Below, in pieces: positions 43,747 through 52,462 of a stretch of DNA of 64,000 nucleotides (positions are counted from its first letter, which is position 1; each line of letters opens with the position of its first letter). Source of the stretch: Bacteroidales bacterium (GTDB lineage Bacteria; Bacteroidota; Bacteroidia; Bacteroidales; FEN-979). The notes below the pieces were generated by a model. It was not told the origin of the DNA. It searched no databases and saw nothing but the letters and a program-made list of their open reading frames with translations. The DNA lies in the NCBI GenBank assembly GCA_023229525.1, contig JALNZC010000008.1, positions 1 to 64,000 of the forward strand. The letters run 5' to 3'. The translations under genes were made by a program, and so were the position numbers.

Positions 43747-44484
43747 ATGTTTGAACAAACTGATAAAAGTGGATTTTTTACGGCACAGCAAGGTAATCGT
43801 GAGGTTGTTGTTGCCAAATCGTTTATGACCCAGGTATTCGGATGGATGACACTGGCCATGATCGTTACAGCGGTTACGGCTTATTGGTTTGCTTCCACCG
43901 AGTCACTTATCAGAAGCCTCATCAATACTGAGACAGGTGGCATGACCGGACTTGGATGGTTTGTCACGCTGGCACCTATTGGTTTTGTCCTTCTTATGTC
44001 ATTCGGGTTCCAGCGATTGTCACCTGCTCTAATGACGCTTCTGTTTATTTGCTTTTCAGTCCTAATGGGTATGAGTCTTAGCTTCATATTGCTCATTTAT
44101 ACTGCAGCTTCTGTTTATAAAACTTTTGCTGTTACCGCTATCATGTTTGGAGTGATGTCGGTAACAGGCTATACCACTAAAACTGATCTTACCAAATTCG
44201 GGTCGATCATGATGATGGGACTGATCGGATTGATGATTGCCATGCTGGTAAATTTCTTTATGAAAAGCAGCGCCATGGATTATATCATCAGCATTATCGG
44301 GGTCTTGATTTTCACAGGCCTGACTGCCTATGATGTTCAACGTCTGAAACGGATAGGAGCCGGAGCCGGAGAATATGGGGGAGAAAATATCCGGAAGTTA
44401 AGTATTCTTGGGGCTCTTACCCTCTACCTTGATTTTATCAACCTTTTCCTTTTCTTGCTCAGGTTTCTGGGAGACAGGAAATAA
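43747..44484 (+). CDS. Bax inhibitor-1 / YccA family membrane protein
   Basis: A 245-residue protein with seven transmembrane helices and the family signatures FMTQVFGWMTLAMIVTAVTAYW near the start, ILIYTAASVYKTFAVTAIMFGVMSVTG in the middle, and ILGALTLYLDFINLFLFLLRFLG with its conserved Asp at the end. BI-1 proteins act as pH-gated calcium leak channels or as regulators of membrane proteases. An AGGAG ribosome-binding site lies 9 bases before the ATG. Immediately after the stop an 8-bp tandem array begins. Confidence 0.9.
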   Translation: MFEQTDKSGFFTAQQGNREVVVAKSFMTQVFGWMTLAMIVTAVTAYWFASTESLIRSLINTETGGMTGLGWFVTLAPIGFVLLMSFGFQRLSPALMTLLFICFSVLMGMSLSFILLIYTAASVYKTFAVTAIMFGVMSVTGYTTKTDLTKFGSIMMMGLIGLMIAMLVNFFMKSSAMDYIISIIGVLIFTGLTAYDVQRLKRIGAGAGEYGGENIRKLSILGALTLYLDFINLFLFLLRFLGDRK

Positions 44485-44487
44485 CAG

Positions 44488-44560
44488 CTGATGAGCTTGC
44501 GAGCTTGTAAACTCTCCGCTCACCAACTCATCATCTCACCATCTCACGATCTCATCATCT
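44488..44560. repeat. Short tandem array, 8-bp period, between the BI-1 gene and fabD
   Basis: On the minus strand successive units read ATGATGAG, ATCGTGAG, ATGGTGAG, ATGATGAG, TTGGTGAG, a 7-base CGGAGAG, TTTACAAG, CTCGCAAG and CTCATCAG; all end in AG. TTGGTGAG differs by one base from TTGGCGAG of the array at 60.6 kb. It fills almost the whole 88-base gap. Confidence 0.85.
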
Positions 44561-44572
44561 AATACACCTGTT

Positions 44573-45448
44573 ATGAAAGCCTATGTATTTCCCGGCCAGG
44601 GCGCTCAATTTGTCGGTATGGGGAAGGACCTGTACAACTCCTCACTCCTTGCCAGAACGATGTTTGAAAAAGCAGATGAAATCCTTGGATTTCATATCAC
44701 CGATATAATGTTCAGCGGCACTGTGGAAGATCTTAGACAGACAAAGGTAACCCAGCCGGCCATCTTTTTACATTCAGTTATTCTTGCCACAACGATGGGA
44801 AAGACATTCGATCCGGATATGGTTGCAGGCCATTCCCTGGGCGAGTTTTCAGCCCTGGTTGCAGCGAACGCACTTTCTTTTGAGGATGGACTCCGGCTTG
44901 TCGCAGCCCGGGCTCAGGCCATGCAGAAAGCTTGTGAAATGGAACCTTCGACTATGGCTGCAATTCTGGGACTGGAAGATTCAAAGGTAGAGGCAATATG
45001 CCAATCCATCGGTGAAGTCGTAGTCCCCGCCAATTATAACAGTCCCGGACAGCTGGTCATTTCCGGGAGCATCAAAGGCATCGGATTGGCTTGTGAACAA
45101 TTGAAAGCAGCCGGCGCCCGCCGGGCTTTGCCACTCAATGTTGGTGGTGCATTTCATTCTCCCCTTATGGAACCGGCCCGGGTAGAACTGGGCAAAGCCA
45201 TTGATCAGACCCGGATAATCCAGCCAATTTGTCCGATTTATCAGAATGCAACTGCTCAAAGAGTGACTGATCCTGCCAGGATCAAAGAAAATCTTATAGT
45301 TCAGTTGACAGCTCCGGTGTTATGGACACAGATCATTCAAAACATGATCGCCGATGGCGCCAATAATTTTATTGAAGTTGGTCCGGGAAATGTTTTACAG
45401 GGACTAATCTTAAAGATTGATAAAGGAGTGAGTATATCCGGGGCATAG
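44573..45448 (+). CDS. fabD: Malonyl-CoA:ACP transacylase
   Basis: Loads malonyl groups onto acyl carrier protein for fatty acid synthesis. 291 residues with the N-terminal AYVFPGQGAQFVGMG, the active-site serine motif VAGHSLGEFSAL (GHSxG, about residues 83-94), the Arg-containing segment AARAQAMQKACE, NYNSPGQLVISG, and the catalytic His in GGAFHSPLME. The C-terminal FIEVGPGNVLQGLI is also typical. A single gene; 60 bases separate it from convergent rfbB. Confidence 0.96.
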   Translation: MKAYVFPGQGAQFVGMGKDLYNSSLLARTMFEKADEILGFHITDIMFSGTVEDLRQTKVTQPAIFLHSVILATTMGKTFDPDMVAGHSLGEFSALVAANALSFEDGLRLVAARAQAMQKACEMEPSTMAAILGLEDSKVEAICQSIGEVVVPANYNSPGQLVISGSIKGIGLACEQLKAAGARRALPLNVGGAFHSPLMEPARVELGKAIDQTRIIQPICPIYQNATAQRVTDPARIKENLIVQLTAPVLWTQIIQNMIADGANNFIEVGPGNVLQGLILKIDKGVSISGA

Positions 45449-45507
45449 AAGACGAATGCTTCTGCGTCGATTTCCAACGGGTGATCAGAAATGCCGGTCA
45501 GTATTCA

Positions 45508-46557
45508 TCAACGTTTCGAGTATTGGTTTTCATAATATTTCTGATAATCGCCGGAGGTCACGTTTTTCATCCACTCTTCATTAGCAAGGTACCATTCTAC
45601 CGTTTTTTCGAGTCCCTCCTTAAACTGAAGGGAAGGTTTCCAATCCAGTTCCTTTTGAATTTTACCTGTATCAATTGCATACCGGAGATCATGACCGGCA
45701 CGGTCTTTTACATAGGTAATCAGATTTTCCGAAGTGCCTGCAGAACGTTTCAGCTTTTTGTCCATCATCCCGCACAGTAACCGGATAAGATCAATATTTT
45801 TCCATTCGTTATGACCGCCTATATTGTATGTTTCACCAATTTTTGCCTGATGAAAGATCAGGTCGATGGCTGCTGCGTGATCTTCAACATACAACCAATC
45901 GCGGATGTTCTCTCCTTTCCCATAGACCGGAATCAGTTTATTGTTTTTAATGTTATGGATGGTAAGCGGAATAAGTTTTTCAGGAAACTGGAATGGACCA
46001 TAATTGTTAGAACAATTCGAAATAACAATGGGCATGTTATATGTATGATGGTATGCCCTGACTAAGTGATCTGAACTGGCTTTTGAAGCAGAATAGGGAC
46101 TTCTGGGATCATAGGGTGTATCCTCATAAAAAAATCCTTTATTGCCAAGCGATCCGAAGACTTCATCGGTTGAAATGTGATAAAACAGTTTGCCGTCCAT
46201 ATCATCCCAGGCAAAACGGGCGGCATTCAAAAGATTTACCGTACCCACAATGTTGGTAAAAATAAATTCCATCGGGCTGCTGATGGATCTGTCAACATGC
46301 GATTCAGCCGCAAGATGAATAACCCCGTCGAAACGATATTTCTTAAAGACGGCTTTCATAAGCTCTCCTGCCGTTATATCGGCTTTAACAAATTCGTAAT
46401 TGGGTTCCTTTTCAATGTCGCGGAGATTGGCGAGATTACCTGCATAAGTAAGATTATCAAGATTAACAATTTTATAATCAGGATATTTTTTAACAAACCT
46501 GCGAACGACATGGGAGCCAATGAATCCGGCGCCACCGGTGATAAGAATTGTTTTCAT
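45508..46557 (-). CDS. rfbB: dTDP-glucose 4,6-dehydratase
   Basis: Makes dTDP-4-keto-6-deoxyglucose, a precursor of rhamnose and other deoxysugars for surface polysaccharide. 349 residues: NAD-binding ITGGAGFIGSHVVRRF, HLAAESHVDRSI, the catalytic YSASKASSDHLVRAY (YxxxK), and substrate-binding NCSNNYGPFQFPEKLIP. No other rml/rfb genes lie next to it. A 7-bp tandem array sits directly before its start codon. Confidence 0.95.
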   Translation of the reverse strand: MKTILITGGAGFIGSHVVRRFVKKYPDYKIVNLDNLTYAGNLANLRDIEKEPNYEFVKADITAGELMKAVFKKYRFDGVIHLAAESHVDRSISSPMEFIFTNIVGTVNLLNAARFAWDDMDGKLFYHISTDEVFGSLGNKGFFYEDTPYDPRSPYSASKASSDHLVRAYHHTYNMPIVISNCSNNYGPFQFPEKLIPLTIHNIKNNKLIPVYGKGENIRDWLYVEDHAAAIDLIFHQAKIGETYNIGGHNEWKNIDLIRLLCGMMDKKLKRSAGTSENLITYVKDRAGHDLRYAIDTGKIQKELDWKPSLQFKEGLEKTVEWYLANEEWMKNVTSGDYQKYYENQYSKR

Positions 46558-46558
46558 A

Positions 46559-46628
46559 TTTATGATTTTAGATTTACGATTGAAAAATCAATTACGGGTT
46601 ACGGGTTGCGGGTTATGGGTTGCGGGTA
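46559..46628. repeat. Tandem arrays, 7-bp period (ATTTACG and ACGGGTT types), directly before rfbB
   Basis: Plus-strand units ATTTATG, ATTTTAG, ATTTACG, ATTGAAA (46559-46586), then ACGGGTT, ACGGGTT, GCGGGTT, ATGGGTT, GCGGGTA (46594-46628). The first set touches the rfbB start codon and resembles the array before secG. The remaining gap up to 46748 shows no gene. Confidence 0.8.
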
Positions 46629-46748
46629 ACAATTGGCGGGGATTTCGCCGCGTTTTATTATCAGCCGTTGATAAAAGTCTGAAGATAGGAAAACCTTTGT
46701 AAACCACCAAAATCCCGCTTATTGTTAACCCGATGTCAGAAACAGTTG

Positions 46749-49235
46749 TTAGTTTTTCAATAATGTATAGCTTTCTGTTTCTTCACCTTCATTTATCTTT
46801 ATCAAATATATTCCATGGGGCAAATTTGAAATATTAATAGTTGTATTATATGTTTCATTTTCAAAGTTTTTAACTATATATGTAACCCCAAGATTATCAA
46901 TAATTTTGATTGATTTTATCAGTTTAGGGGTTTCTTGTTTTTCGTTTAAATTAGCATCCTTAATTTCAATTTGTGAGATTGTTATTTCAGAATTTGCAGG
47001 GTTTGGATAGATGCTGTAATTATGCCCCCATTTATATTCCCCTGTTTTAGTAATACTATTACTAAAAGCAGATGTACCACAAGAATTAGTTATATTACAT
47101 TTTATTGTTTTTGTCACATTAGCAGGAAAATACCAATAAAATAGATTGTTCGGATATGGGTTACTTTCTTTCAATATATTATTCACATACCAATTATAAG
47201 TTGATCCGCTAATAAGAGTGGCAGTGAATTCATATTCTGTTGGCTCCCCACTTTCAGAAATTTTCCTAGCTGTTATTGTTGGAGTTGGTGAACCAATAAT
47301 AATTATTTTGGTTTGTGTGTAATTTGCCCCAATAGTTGATATTGTTGCTGAAAGTGTTATAATTCCATTATTAGTTTTAGTTAAAGTTGCTGTATTATTT
47401 GATTGAGCTAAATTTACTATTCCAGAAGGTGTGATATTCCAATTTACTGAACAATTTACAGGTAAATTATTGATTGAGTATATACTTGAATTACATAATG
47501 TACTAACTCCATTTATAGATGTAATTGTTGATATTGTTTGAGTAACAGCCTTACAAGCGTTTAATCTGCCAAAACCCAGCTCATTGCTTTGTCCATTAGA
47601 ATAAACATATCCACCAACTCTATCCGCAGATGTTGTAAGTATATCGAAAACTTGCTGTTGAGTTAGATTTGGGTTGATGGACAATATTAAAGCAGCAACA
47701 CCTGCAACTTGAGGGCATGAATATGATGTGCCACCAAATCGACCTGTATACGATAAGTTGTTAACGCCTGCATTAGGTAGTATAGTACCCACACCAGGTA
47801 ACATACCACAATCATTATCATGTATAGGATTGTATCCAGCATTGTCAGGTATATCAATAGACCACGCTTCAAAAGTTTCCGTAGATATTTGACATGAATA
47901 TGCACGGTGGGAAGGGGCAACGATATCTAATAATTGGTTGTTAGGACTAGCAGGGTTAGCAAGTGGGCTGTAAAATGCTTTGAAATCGTTTCTGTCGGAT
48001 GCACCTACTGTTAAAACACCAGAGACATTTACATTACTTGGAAAATGAATTGGACCATTATTTGCCAAATTGTTACCTGCTGAGAAAACAACAACACAAC
48101 CAAGACCATTTCTGCCTTGGGTTGTAGCATTAATAATTGCATCTCGTATTACAGGATATAAGTTAGGATTATCCGAATTATAACCCCAACTATTTGAAAT
48201 AATATGTGCTCCATTATTGCGAGCAAAATTTATTGCATCGACCAACCTATCTGGCGTTATTCCTGAACCGTCATTATTGAATATTCGAATAGGCATAATT
48301 CTGCAATTTGGGGCTATTCCAGAAATTCCCTGATTATTATTCTGTGTTGCACCTATTATTCCTGCACAACTATTACCATGGTTATTATTTCCTGTTGGTG
48401 AAGGATTGTTAGGATCTCCATCGGCAAAATTACTTCCGCTTAAACGTACCTGCCGTGCATTTGGTAAATCAGGATGATCTGGTGTTAATCCCTGGTCCAA
48501 AACTGCAATAATAATATTGTTATTCCCTTGAGTAATAGTCCATGCTTCAGGGGCATCAATATCCGCATCGTTAGTTCCCAAATGTCCATCTGTAAATACC
48601 TGTCCAGTATTGTGCAATGAAAATTGATTGACAAAATAAGGATCATTGGGAATTACTTGGTGTAATTCCATTTCGCAAATAAAGTTGGGATGACTGAAAC
48701 GGGTCAGTCCGCTTTCCTGGTACTTGTTTGCAATTTCTAATGCATCTAAACCAGCTGGTGTTTTTATCAACTGATAAAGCTCTGTTGTCTTTATAACTTC
48801 AACTCCATATTTTTTATGAAGTTTTTCAATTTCTGTTTGGGAGACATTATCATTGAACTTTAGAAGGAATTCATCTGTCACGCCCATTTCTAAGCCTGTA
48901 TTGATTGAAAAAACTGGATTACATGATTTTACATCTGTTTGATGCAAAATCCTATCTTCAAACATTCCTTTTTCTGATGCATCTATCGTAATTATACAAG
49001 TGCTATCATCTTTCCATTCGAACTGTTTAGCGGCAAGTTCAACAGACAATGATATTTGTCCCTTATCGGATTTCTTGCTATGCTTATATCTTACAATTAA
49101 CTTGTTATCAAGCTCATTAAGATATATTTTCTCATTATAGGCATAGTAAAACCTTTGATTGTTTGATGGTGTAAAACTCATTACAGCTATTATGGAAAGC
49201 GATAACATGGTGAAAATAAAGAATTTGTTTTTCAT
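46749..49235 (-). CDS. Subtilisin-like (S8) serine protease with T9SS C-terminal sorting domain
   Basis: A secreted 828-residue protease. Signal peptide at residues 1-20, then a prodomain to about residue 190 (containing VTDEFLLKFNDNVSQTEIEKLHKKYGVEV). The S8 catalytic triad is visible: Asp near 247 (IIIAVLDQGLTPDHPDL), His near 286 (NNNHGNSCAGIIGA), Ser near 504 (GGTSYSCPQVAGVAALIL). After a PKD/Ig-like stretch, the last 90 residues form a type A T9SS sorting domain (YSIYPNPANSEITISQ, ISNLPHGIYLIKINEGEETESYTLLKN), removed or modified during export. The gene is clearly more AT-rich than its neighbours. It should be exported by the T9SS encoded 14 kb away. Confidence 0.93.
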   Translation of the reverse strand: MKNKFFIFTMLSLSIIAVMSFTPSNNQRFYYAYNEKIYLNELDNKLIVRYKHSKKSDKGQISLSVELAAKQFEWKDDSTCIITIDASEKGMFEDRILHQTDVKSCNPVFSINTGLEMGVTDEFLLKFNDNVSQTEIEKLHKKYGVEVIKTTELYQLIKTPAGLDALEIANKYQESGLTRFSHPNFICEMELHQVIPNDPYFVNQFSLHNTGQVFTDGHLGTNDADIDAPEAWTITQGNNNIIIAVLDQGLTPDHPDLPNARQVRLSGSNFADGDPNNPSPTGNNNHGNSCAGIIGATQNNNQGISGIAPNCRIMPIRIFNNDGSGITPDRLVDAINFARNNGAHIISNSWGYNSDNPNLYPVIRDAIINATTQGRNGLGCVVVFSAGNNLANNGPIHFPSNVNVSGVLTVGASDRNDFKAFYSPLANPASPNNQLLDIVAPSHRAYSCQISTETFEAWSIDIPDNAGYNPIHDNDCGMLPGVGTILPNAGVNNLSYTGRFGGTSYSCPQVAGVAALILSINPNLTQQQVFDILTTSADRVGGYVYSNGQSNELGFGRLNACKAVTQTISTITSINGVSTLCNSSIYSINNLPVNCSVNWNITPSGIVNLAQSNNTATLTKTNNGIITLSATISTIGANYTQTKIIIIGSPTPTITARKISESGEPTEYEFTATLISGSTYNWYVNNILKESNPYPNNLFYWYFPANVTKTIKCNITNSCGTSAFSNSITKTGEYKWGHNYSIYPNPANSEITISQIEIKDANLNEKQETPKLIKSIKIIDNLGVTYIVKNFENETYNTTINISNLPHGIYLIKINEGEETESYTLLKN

Positions 49236-49254
49236 AAATGTTAAGTTTATTTGG

Positions 49255-49707
49255 TTAGTTCTTTGTTGCAGATTTAGTAACTATTTGAATTAAATTTAAA
49301 AAGATGATATCAGTTGTACACAACTGGTATACCATCTCATTTTCATTAGGAAATGAGTATGAAATCTTAACCCCATACTTATAGCGTAATGAGTCAGGGA
49401 AATATGCGGAATTTTTATAATTTTGAAAATATAATTCTGAAATTTTGTAAAGAGTGTCTGATGAATTTAATAATACTGACGCAGGCATTTTAAAAGAATT
49501 ATCCGATAAGTTATAGGTTACCAATGTGTCCTTCAAGTCTTTTGATATTATAACATACCCAATTCTATAATGATGGTTAATAGTACACGGGTCGAAACCA
49601 ACTATATATCCTTCCATATGATTTAACTCAATGTCGTCTTTATCGCATCTTATAAATAAAAAACCGAGTAAAGTTATCATTACCAGTTTAGTAATAATCT
49701 TTTTCAT
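49255..49707 (-). CDS. Small lipoprotein, function unknown
   Basis: Start chosen at the ATG giving MKKIITKLVMITLLGFLFIRC, a lipoprotein signal with Cys near residue 21, followed by DKDDIEL. The mature part of about 130 residues (HMEGYIVGFDPCTINHHYRIGYVIISKDLKDTLVTYNL) is beta-rich, with a small-barrel look, and matches nothing I recognise. An upstream start would add 14 residues. AT-rich like the protease gene 19 bases downstream, with which it is probably co-transcribed and perhaps co-acquired. Confidence 0.75.
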   Translation of the reverse strand: MKKIITKLVMITLLGFLFIRCDKDDIELNHMEGYIVGFDPCTINHHYRIGYVIISKDLKDTLVTYNLSDNSFKMPASVLLNSSDTLYKISELYFQNYKNSAYFPDSLRYKYGVKISYSFPNENEMVYQLCTTDIIFLNLIQIVTKSATKN

Positions 49708-49810
49708 TTGAGTAAATTTTATATTTAGTAAATTTTTGTCTTTATTCATTTTTTAAATCACGATGTCGCTTTTGTAATTGTTTCTAACAATCGTATATCC
49801 CTAAACCTTT

Positions 49811-49846
49811 ATCTGTCATCTTGCATCTCCTATCTCCTATCTCCTG
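49811..49846. repeat. Short tandem array, 7-bp period (ATAGGAG type), over the galE stop codon
   Basis: On the minus strand (galE sense) units read CCAGGAG, ATAGGAG, ATAGGAG, ATGCAAG, ATGACAG. The final galE codons AGG AGA and stop TAG (49837-49839) lie inside the array. ATGCAAG also occurs in the folE array and ATAGGAG in the elbB array. Confidence 0.8.
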
Positions 49847-50856
49847 GCAGCCAAGGCCTTTTCCCACTTCCATGCCGAGGCGGTCATTTCATCTAATGAT
49901 TTTTCTGCTTTCCAGCCCAATTCAGTGTTGGCAAATCCGGTATCGGCCCAAACCTGTTCTACATCTCCAGGTCTCCGGTCCATGATTTTATAGTTCAAAT
50001 GAATGCCCGTTGAGCGTTCAAATGATTTAATTACTTCCATGACAGAGAACCCTTTACCGGTGCCAAGGTTAAATATTTCGACTTTTTCTTTACTTTTATC
50101 GGCAATCATTCTTTCCACCGCAATGACGTGTGCTTTGGCGAGATCGACCACATGTATATAGTCCCGGATTGCGGTTCCGTCAGGGGTATCATAATCGTTG
50201 CCCCAGATTCTCAGGAAATCGCGTTTGCCTATAGCAGTTTGAGTGATATAAGGCATGAGGTTATTGGGAATTCCTTGTGGAAATTCACCAATTATGGCCG
50301 TTTCATGCGCTCCGATGGGATTGAAATAGCGTAGAAGAATCGCCCGGATAGCTTCATTTTCACTTGTTTCCGTAATGATTTCTTCGGAAATTCGTTTGGT
50401 ATTCCCATACGGAGAATTTGCCTTTTGTATGGGGGTGTCTTCACGGGCAGGCAGTTTTTCGGGTTGGCCGTAAACGGTGCAGGATGAGGAAAATACGATA
50501 TCCCGGATTCCATTGTTGATCATTCCCTGGAGTGTATTAATCAGAGAAACCAGGTTGTTACGATAGTACATCAAAGGGTATTGAACCGATTCGCCAACAG
50601 CTTTAAAAGCAGCAAAATGAATGATCGCCCTGATATCGTTATGTAGTCTAAAGAAAGTTTCTGTTTTTTCCGGATCAGTAAGGTCAAACTTTTCGAATAA
50701 GGGTTTTTTTCCGGATATTTTTGCAATGTTATCCAGGACTTCGATAGATGAATTGGAAAGGTTATCGACAATGATAACCTCAAATCCTTTGGCTTGAAGC
50801 TCAACTACAGTATGTGATCCGATGTATCCCGTACCTCCTGTTACCAATATCTTCAT
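49837..50856 (-). CDS. galE: UDP-glucose/UDP-GlcNAc 4-epimerase
   Basis: Interconverts UDP-glucose and UDP-galactose, or the N-acetyl forms. 339 residues: NAD-binding VTGGTGYIGSHTVVEL, FSSSCTVYGQPEKLP, the catalytic SPYGNTKRISEEIITE (YxxxK), RYFNPIGAHETAIIGE, and ADTGFANTELGW near the end. Substrate preference cannot be fixed from sequence. It is 22 bases downstream of wbpB in the same strand, so it is probably in the sugar-nucleotide unit. The last two residues are encoded by a tandem array. Confidence 0.95.
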   Translation of the reverse strand: MKILVTGGTGYIGSHTVVELQAKGFEVIIVDNLSNSSIEVLDNIAKISGKKPLFEKFDLTDPEKTETFFRLHNDIRAIIHFAAFKAVGESVQYPLMYYRNNLVSLINTLQGMINNGIRDIVFSSSCTVYGQPEKLPAREDTPIQKANSPYGNTKRISEEIITETSENEAIRAILLRYFNPIGAHETAIIGEFPQGIPNNLMPYITQTAIGKRDFLRIWGNDYDTPDGTAIRDYIHVVDLAKAHVIAVERMIADKSKEKVEIFNLGTGKGFSVMEVIKSFERSTGIHLNYKIMDRRPGDVEQVWADTGFANTELGWKAEKSLDEMTASAWKWEKALAARR

Positions 50857-50878
50857 ATTGTTTTATTGAATGTTGAAG

Positions 50879-51868
50879 TTATAAAGATATTTCTTTTAAT
50901 AACGGATGATAATCTCCTTTCAAACCAACAGGTTTTGCGTTCCGGATATGATGTACGATGATGATGCTCTGTTTCGCATCTGTCAATCCGAAACCACGAT
51001 TGGCCAGAATTTCACGGTACGTTTCGGTATGCAGATCAGTAAATCCATCGCTGAACTCAATTTCCTGTCCTTCCATTTTCAGGGAACGAAATGTCCGTTG
51101 GCCTTTTTCCCTTATGGTTTTAGGAATATCGTTATTATCTATACTGAGGAACCACCTTATATTCGCTTTTTCAAGCCGTAAAAGTCCGGCGCTTTTATTT
51201 TCTTTTAACAGATGTACCCGATTCTCTTTCACAGCGCCGAAAATCCAGGATAGCATATCAAAGAAGTGAACACCGATATTAGTGGCGATGCCCCCGGATT
51301 TGGTTATATCTCCTTTCCAGGAACGGTAGTACCAGTTACCGCGAGAAGTAATATAGGTCAGATCCAGATCATGGACCTTGTTCTGAGGTCCTTTTAATAT
51401 CTGGTCTCTCAAGGCTTTTATGGCCGGATGAAATCGCAACTGCAGGATTGTCCAGATTTTTTTCCCGGTTTCCTTTTCAATTTCCTTCAGGGCATCCAGG
51501 TTCCATGGATTCAGTACGATTGGTTTTTCACAAATGGCATGAGCATCGTTACGTAAAGCCAACCGGATATGGGAATCGTGCATATAATTTGGAGAACAAA
51601 TGCTTACATAGTCGACCTTTAGTTGCTTGAGGCGTTTTTTCGATATGGACATTCGCCGGAGCTTGTCAAGATGTCGGTCGAACCGTTCCGGTTCAATAAA
51701 AAAATCGGCATCGGGAAAATAACTATCGATGATCCCCACGCCATCATATGGATCCAGTGCGCAGATGAGTTGGTTGCCGGTATCTTTGATGGCTTTCATA
51801 TGCCGGGGGGCGATATAGCCTGCGGCGCCGATGAGTGCAAAATTGAAAGGTTTTAAGGGTTCAGACAT
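50879..51868 (-). CDS. wbpB: UDP-GlcNAc-uronate 3-dehydrogenase, WbpB/WlbA type (Gfo/Idh/MocA family)
   Basis: Oxidises C3 of UDP-2-acetamido-2-deoxyglucuronate to a 3-keto sugar. 329 residues; the NAD-binding start FALIGAAGYIAPRHMKAIKDTGNQLICALDPYDGVGIIDSYFP (split across positions 9-50) is characteristic of WbpB/WlbA. VSICSPNYMHDSHIRLAL and CEKPIVLNPWNLDALKE carry the family EKP motif; GIATNIGVHFFDMLSWIFG is the substrate-side helix. It lies between wbpD (7 bases) and galE. In Pseudomonas the order WbpB-WbpE-WbpD acts in sequence. Confidence 0.88.
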   Translation of the reverse strand: MSEPLKPFNFALIGAAGYIAPRHMKAIKDTGNQLICALDPYDGVGIIDSYFPDADFFIEPERFDRHLDKLRRMSISKKRLKQLKVDYVSICSPNYMHDSHIRLALRNDAHAICEKPIVLNPWNLDALKEIEKETGKKIWTILQLRFHPAIKALRDQILKGPQNKVHDLDLTYITSRGNWYYRSWKGDITKSGGIATNIGVHFFDMLSWIFGAVKENRVHLLKENKSAGLLRLEKANIRWFLSIDNNDIPKTIREKGQRTFRSLKMEGQEIEFSDGFTDLHTETYREILANRGFGLTDAKQSIIIVHHIRNAKPVGLKGDYHPLLKEISL

Positions 51869-51875
51869 AATTTAC

Positions 51876-52460
51876 TTACTTTCCCAGTTTAATGACCCGG
51901 CCTTCCGGGGTAAGCCGGTATTGTTCGTTACTTTCGGGACAAGAGGCCAATCCGTTTTCATCAAAATGAAGACGATGACCGTATTCACTCATCCAGCCTA
52001 CATGACGACCCGGATTTCCCATAATAAGGGCATAATCCGGAACATCTTTTGTGACTACGGCGCCTGCTCCGATAAAGGAATATGCTCCGATTTCATTTCC
52101 GCAAACGATAGTTGCATTGGCTCCAATGGAAGCGCCTCTCCGGACTCTTGTTTTCATATACTGGTCGCGGCGCAGGATATGACTGCGTGGGTTGATGACA
52201 TTGGTGAAAACCATGGAAGGACCAAGAAATACATCATCCTCACAGATAACGCCGGTATAGATTGAGACATTGTTTTGAACCTTAACATTCCGGCCTAAAA
52301 TAACTTCAGGGGAAACGACCACATTCTGTCCGAGGTTGCAATTCTCGCCAATGACGCAGCCTTTCATGATATGGGTAAAATGCCAGATCTTTGTTCCTTT
52401 ACCAATGCGGCAACCTTCATCAATAACCGCTGTTTCGTGCGCGAAATAAGCAATTTCCAT
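51876..52460 (-). CDS. wbpD: UDP-2-acetamido-3-amino-2,3-dideoxyglucuronate N-acetyltransferase, WbpD/WlbB type
   Basis: A left-handed beta-helix (hexapeptide-repeat) acetyltransferase that acetylates the 3-amino group. Start chosen at the ATG at 52458-52460 (MEIAYFAHETAVIDEGC); an in-frame TTG two codons upstream is less likely. 194 residues with repeating [IVL]-G-x4 turns (GCRIGKGTKIWHFTHIMKGCVIGENCNLGQNVVV, then GAVVTKDVPDYALIMGNPGRHVGWM, typical C-terminal). Between wbpE and wbpB with only a few bases either side. Confidence 0.88.
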   Translation of the reverse strand: MEIAYFAHETAVIDEGCRIGKGTKIWHFTHIMKGCVIGENCNLGQNVVVSPEVILGRNVKVQNNVSIYTGVICEDDVFLGPSMVFTNVINPRSHILRRDQYMKTRVRRGASIGANATIVCGNEIGAYSFIGAGAVVTKDVPDYALIMGNPGRHVGWMSEYGHRLHFDENGLASCPESNEQYRLTPEGRVIKLGK

Positions 52461-52462
52461 GG

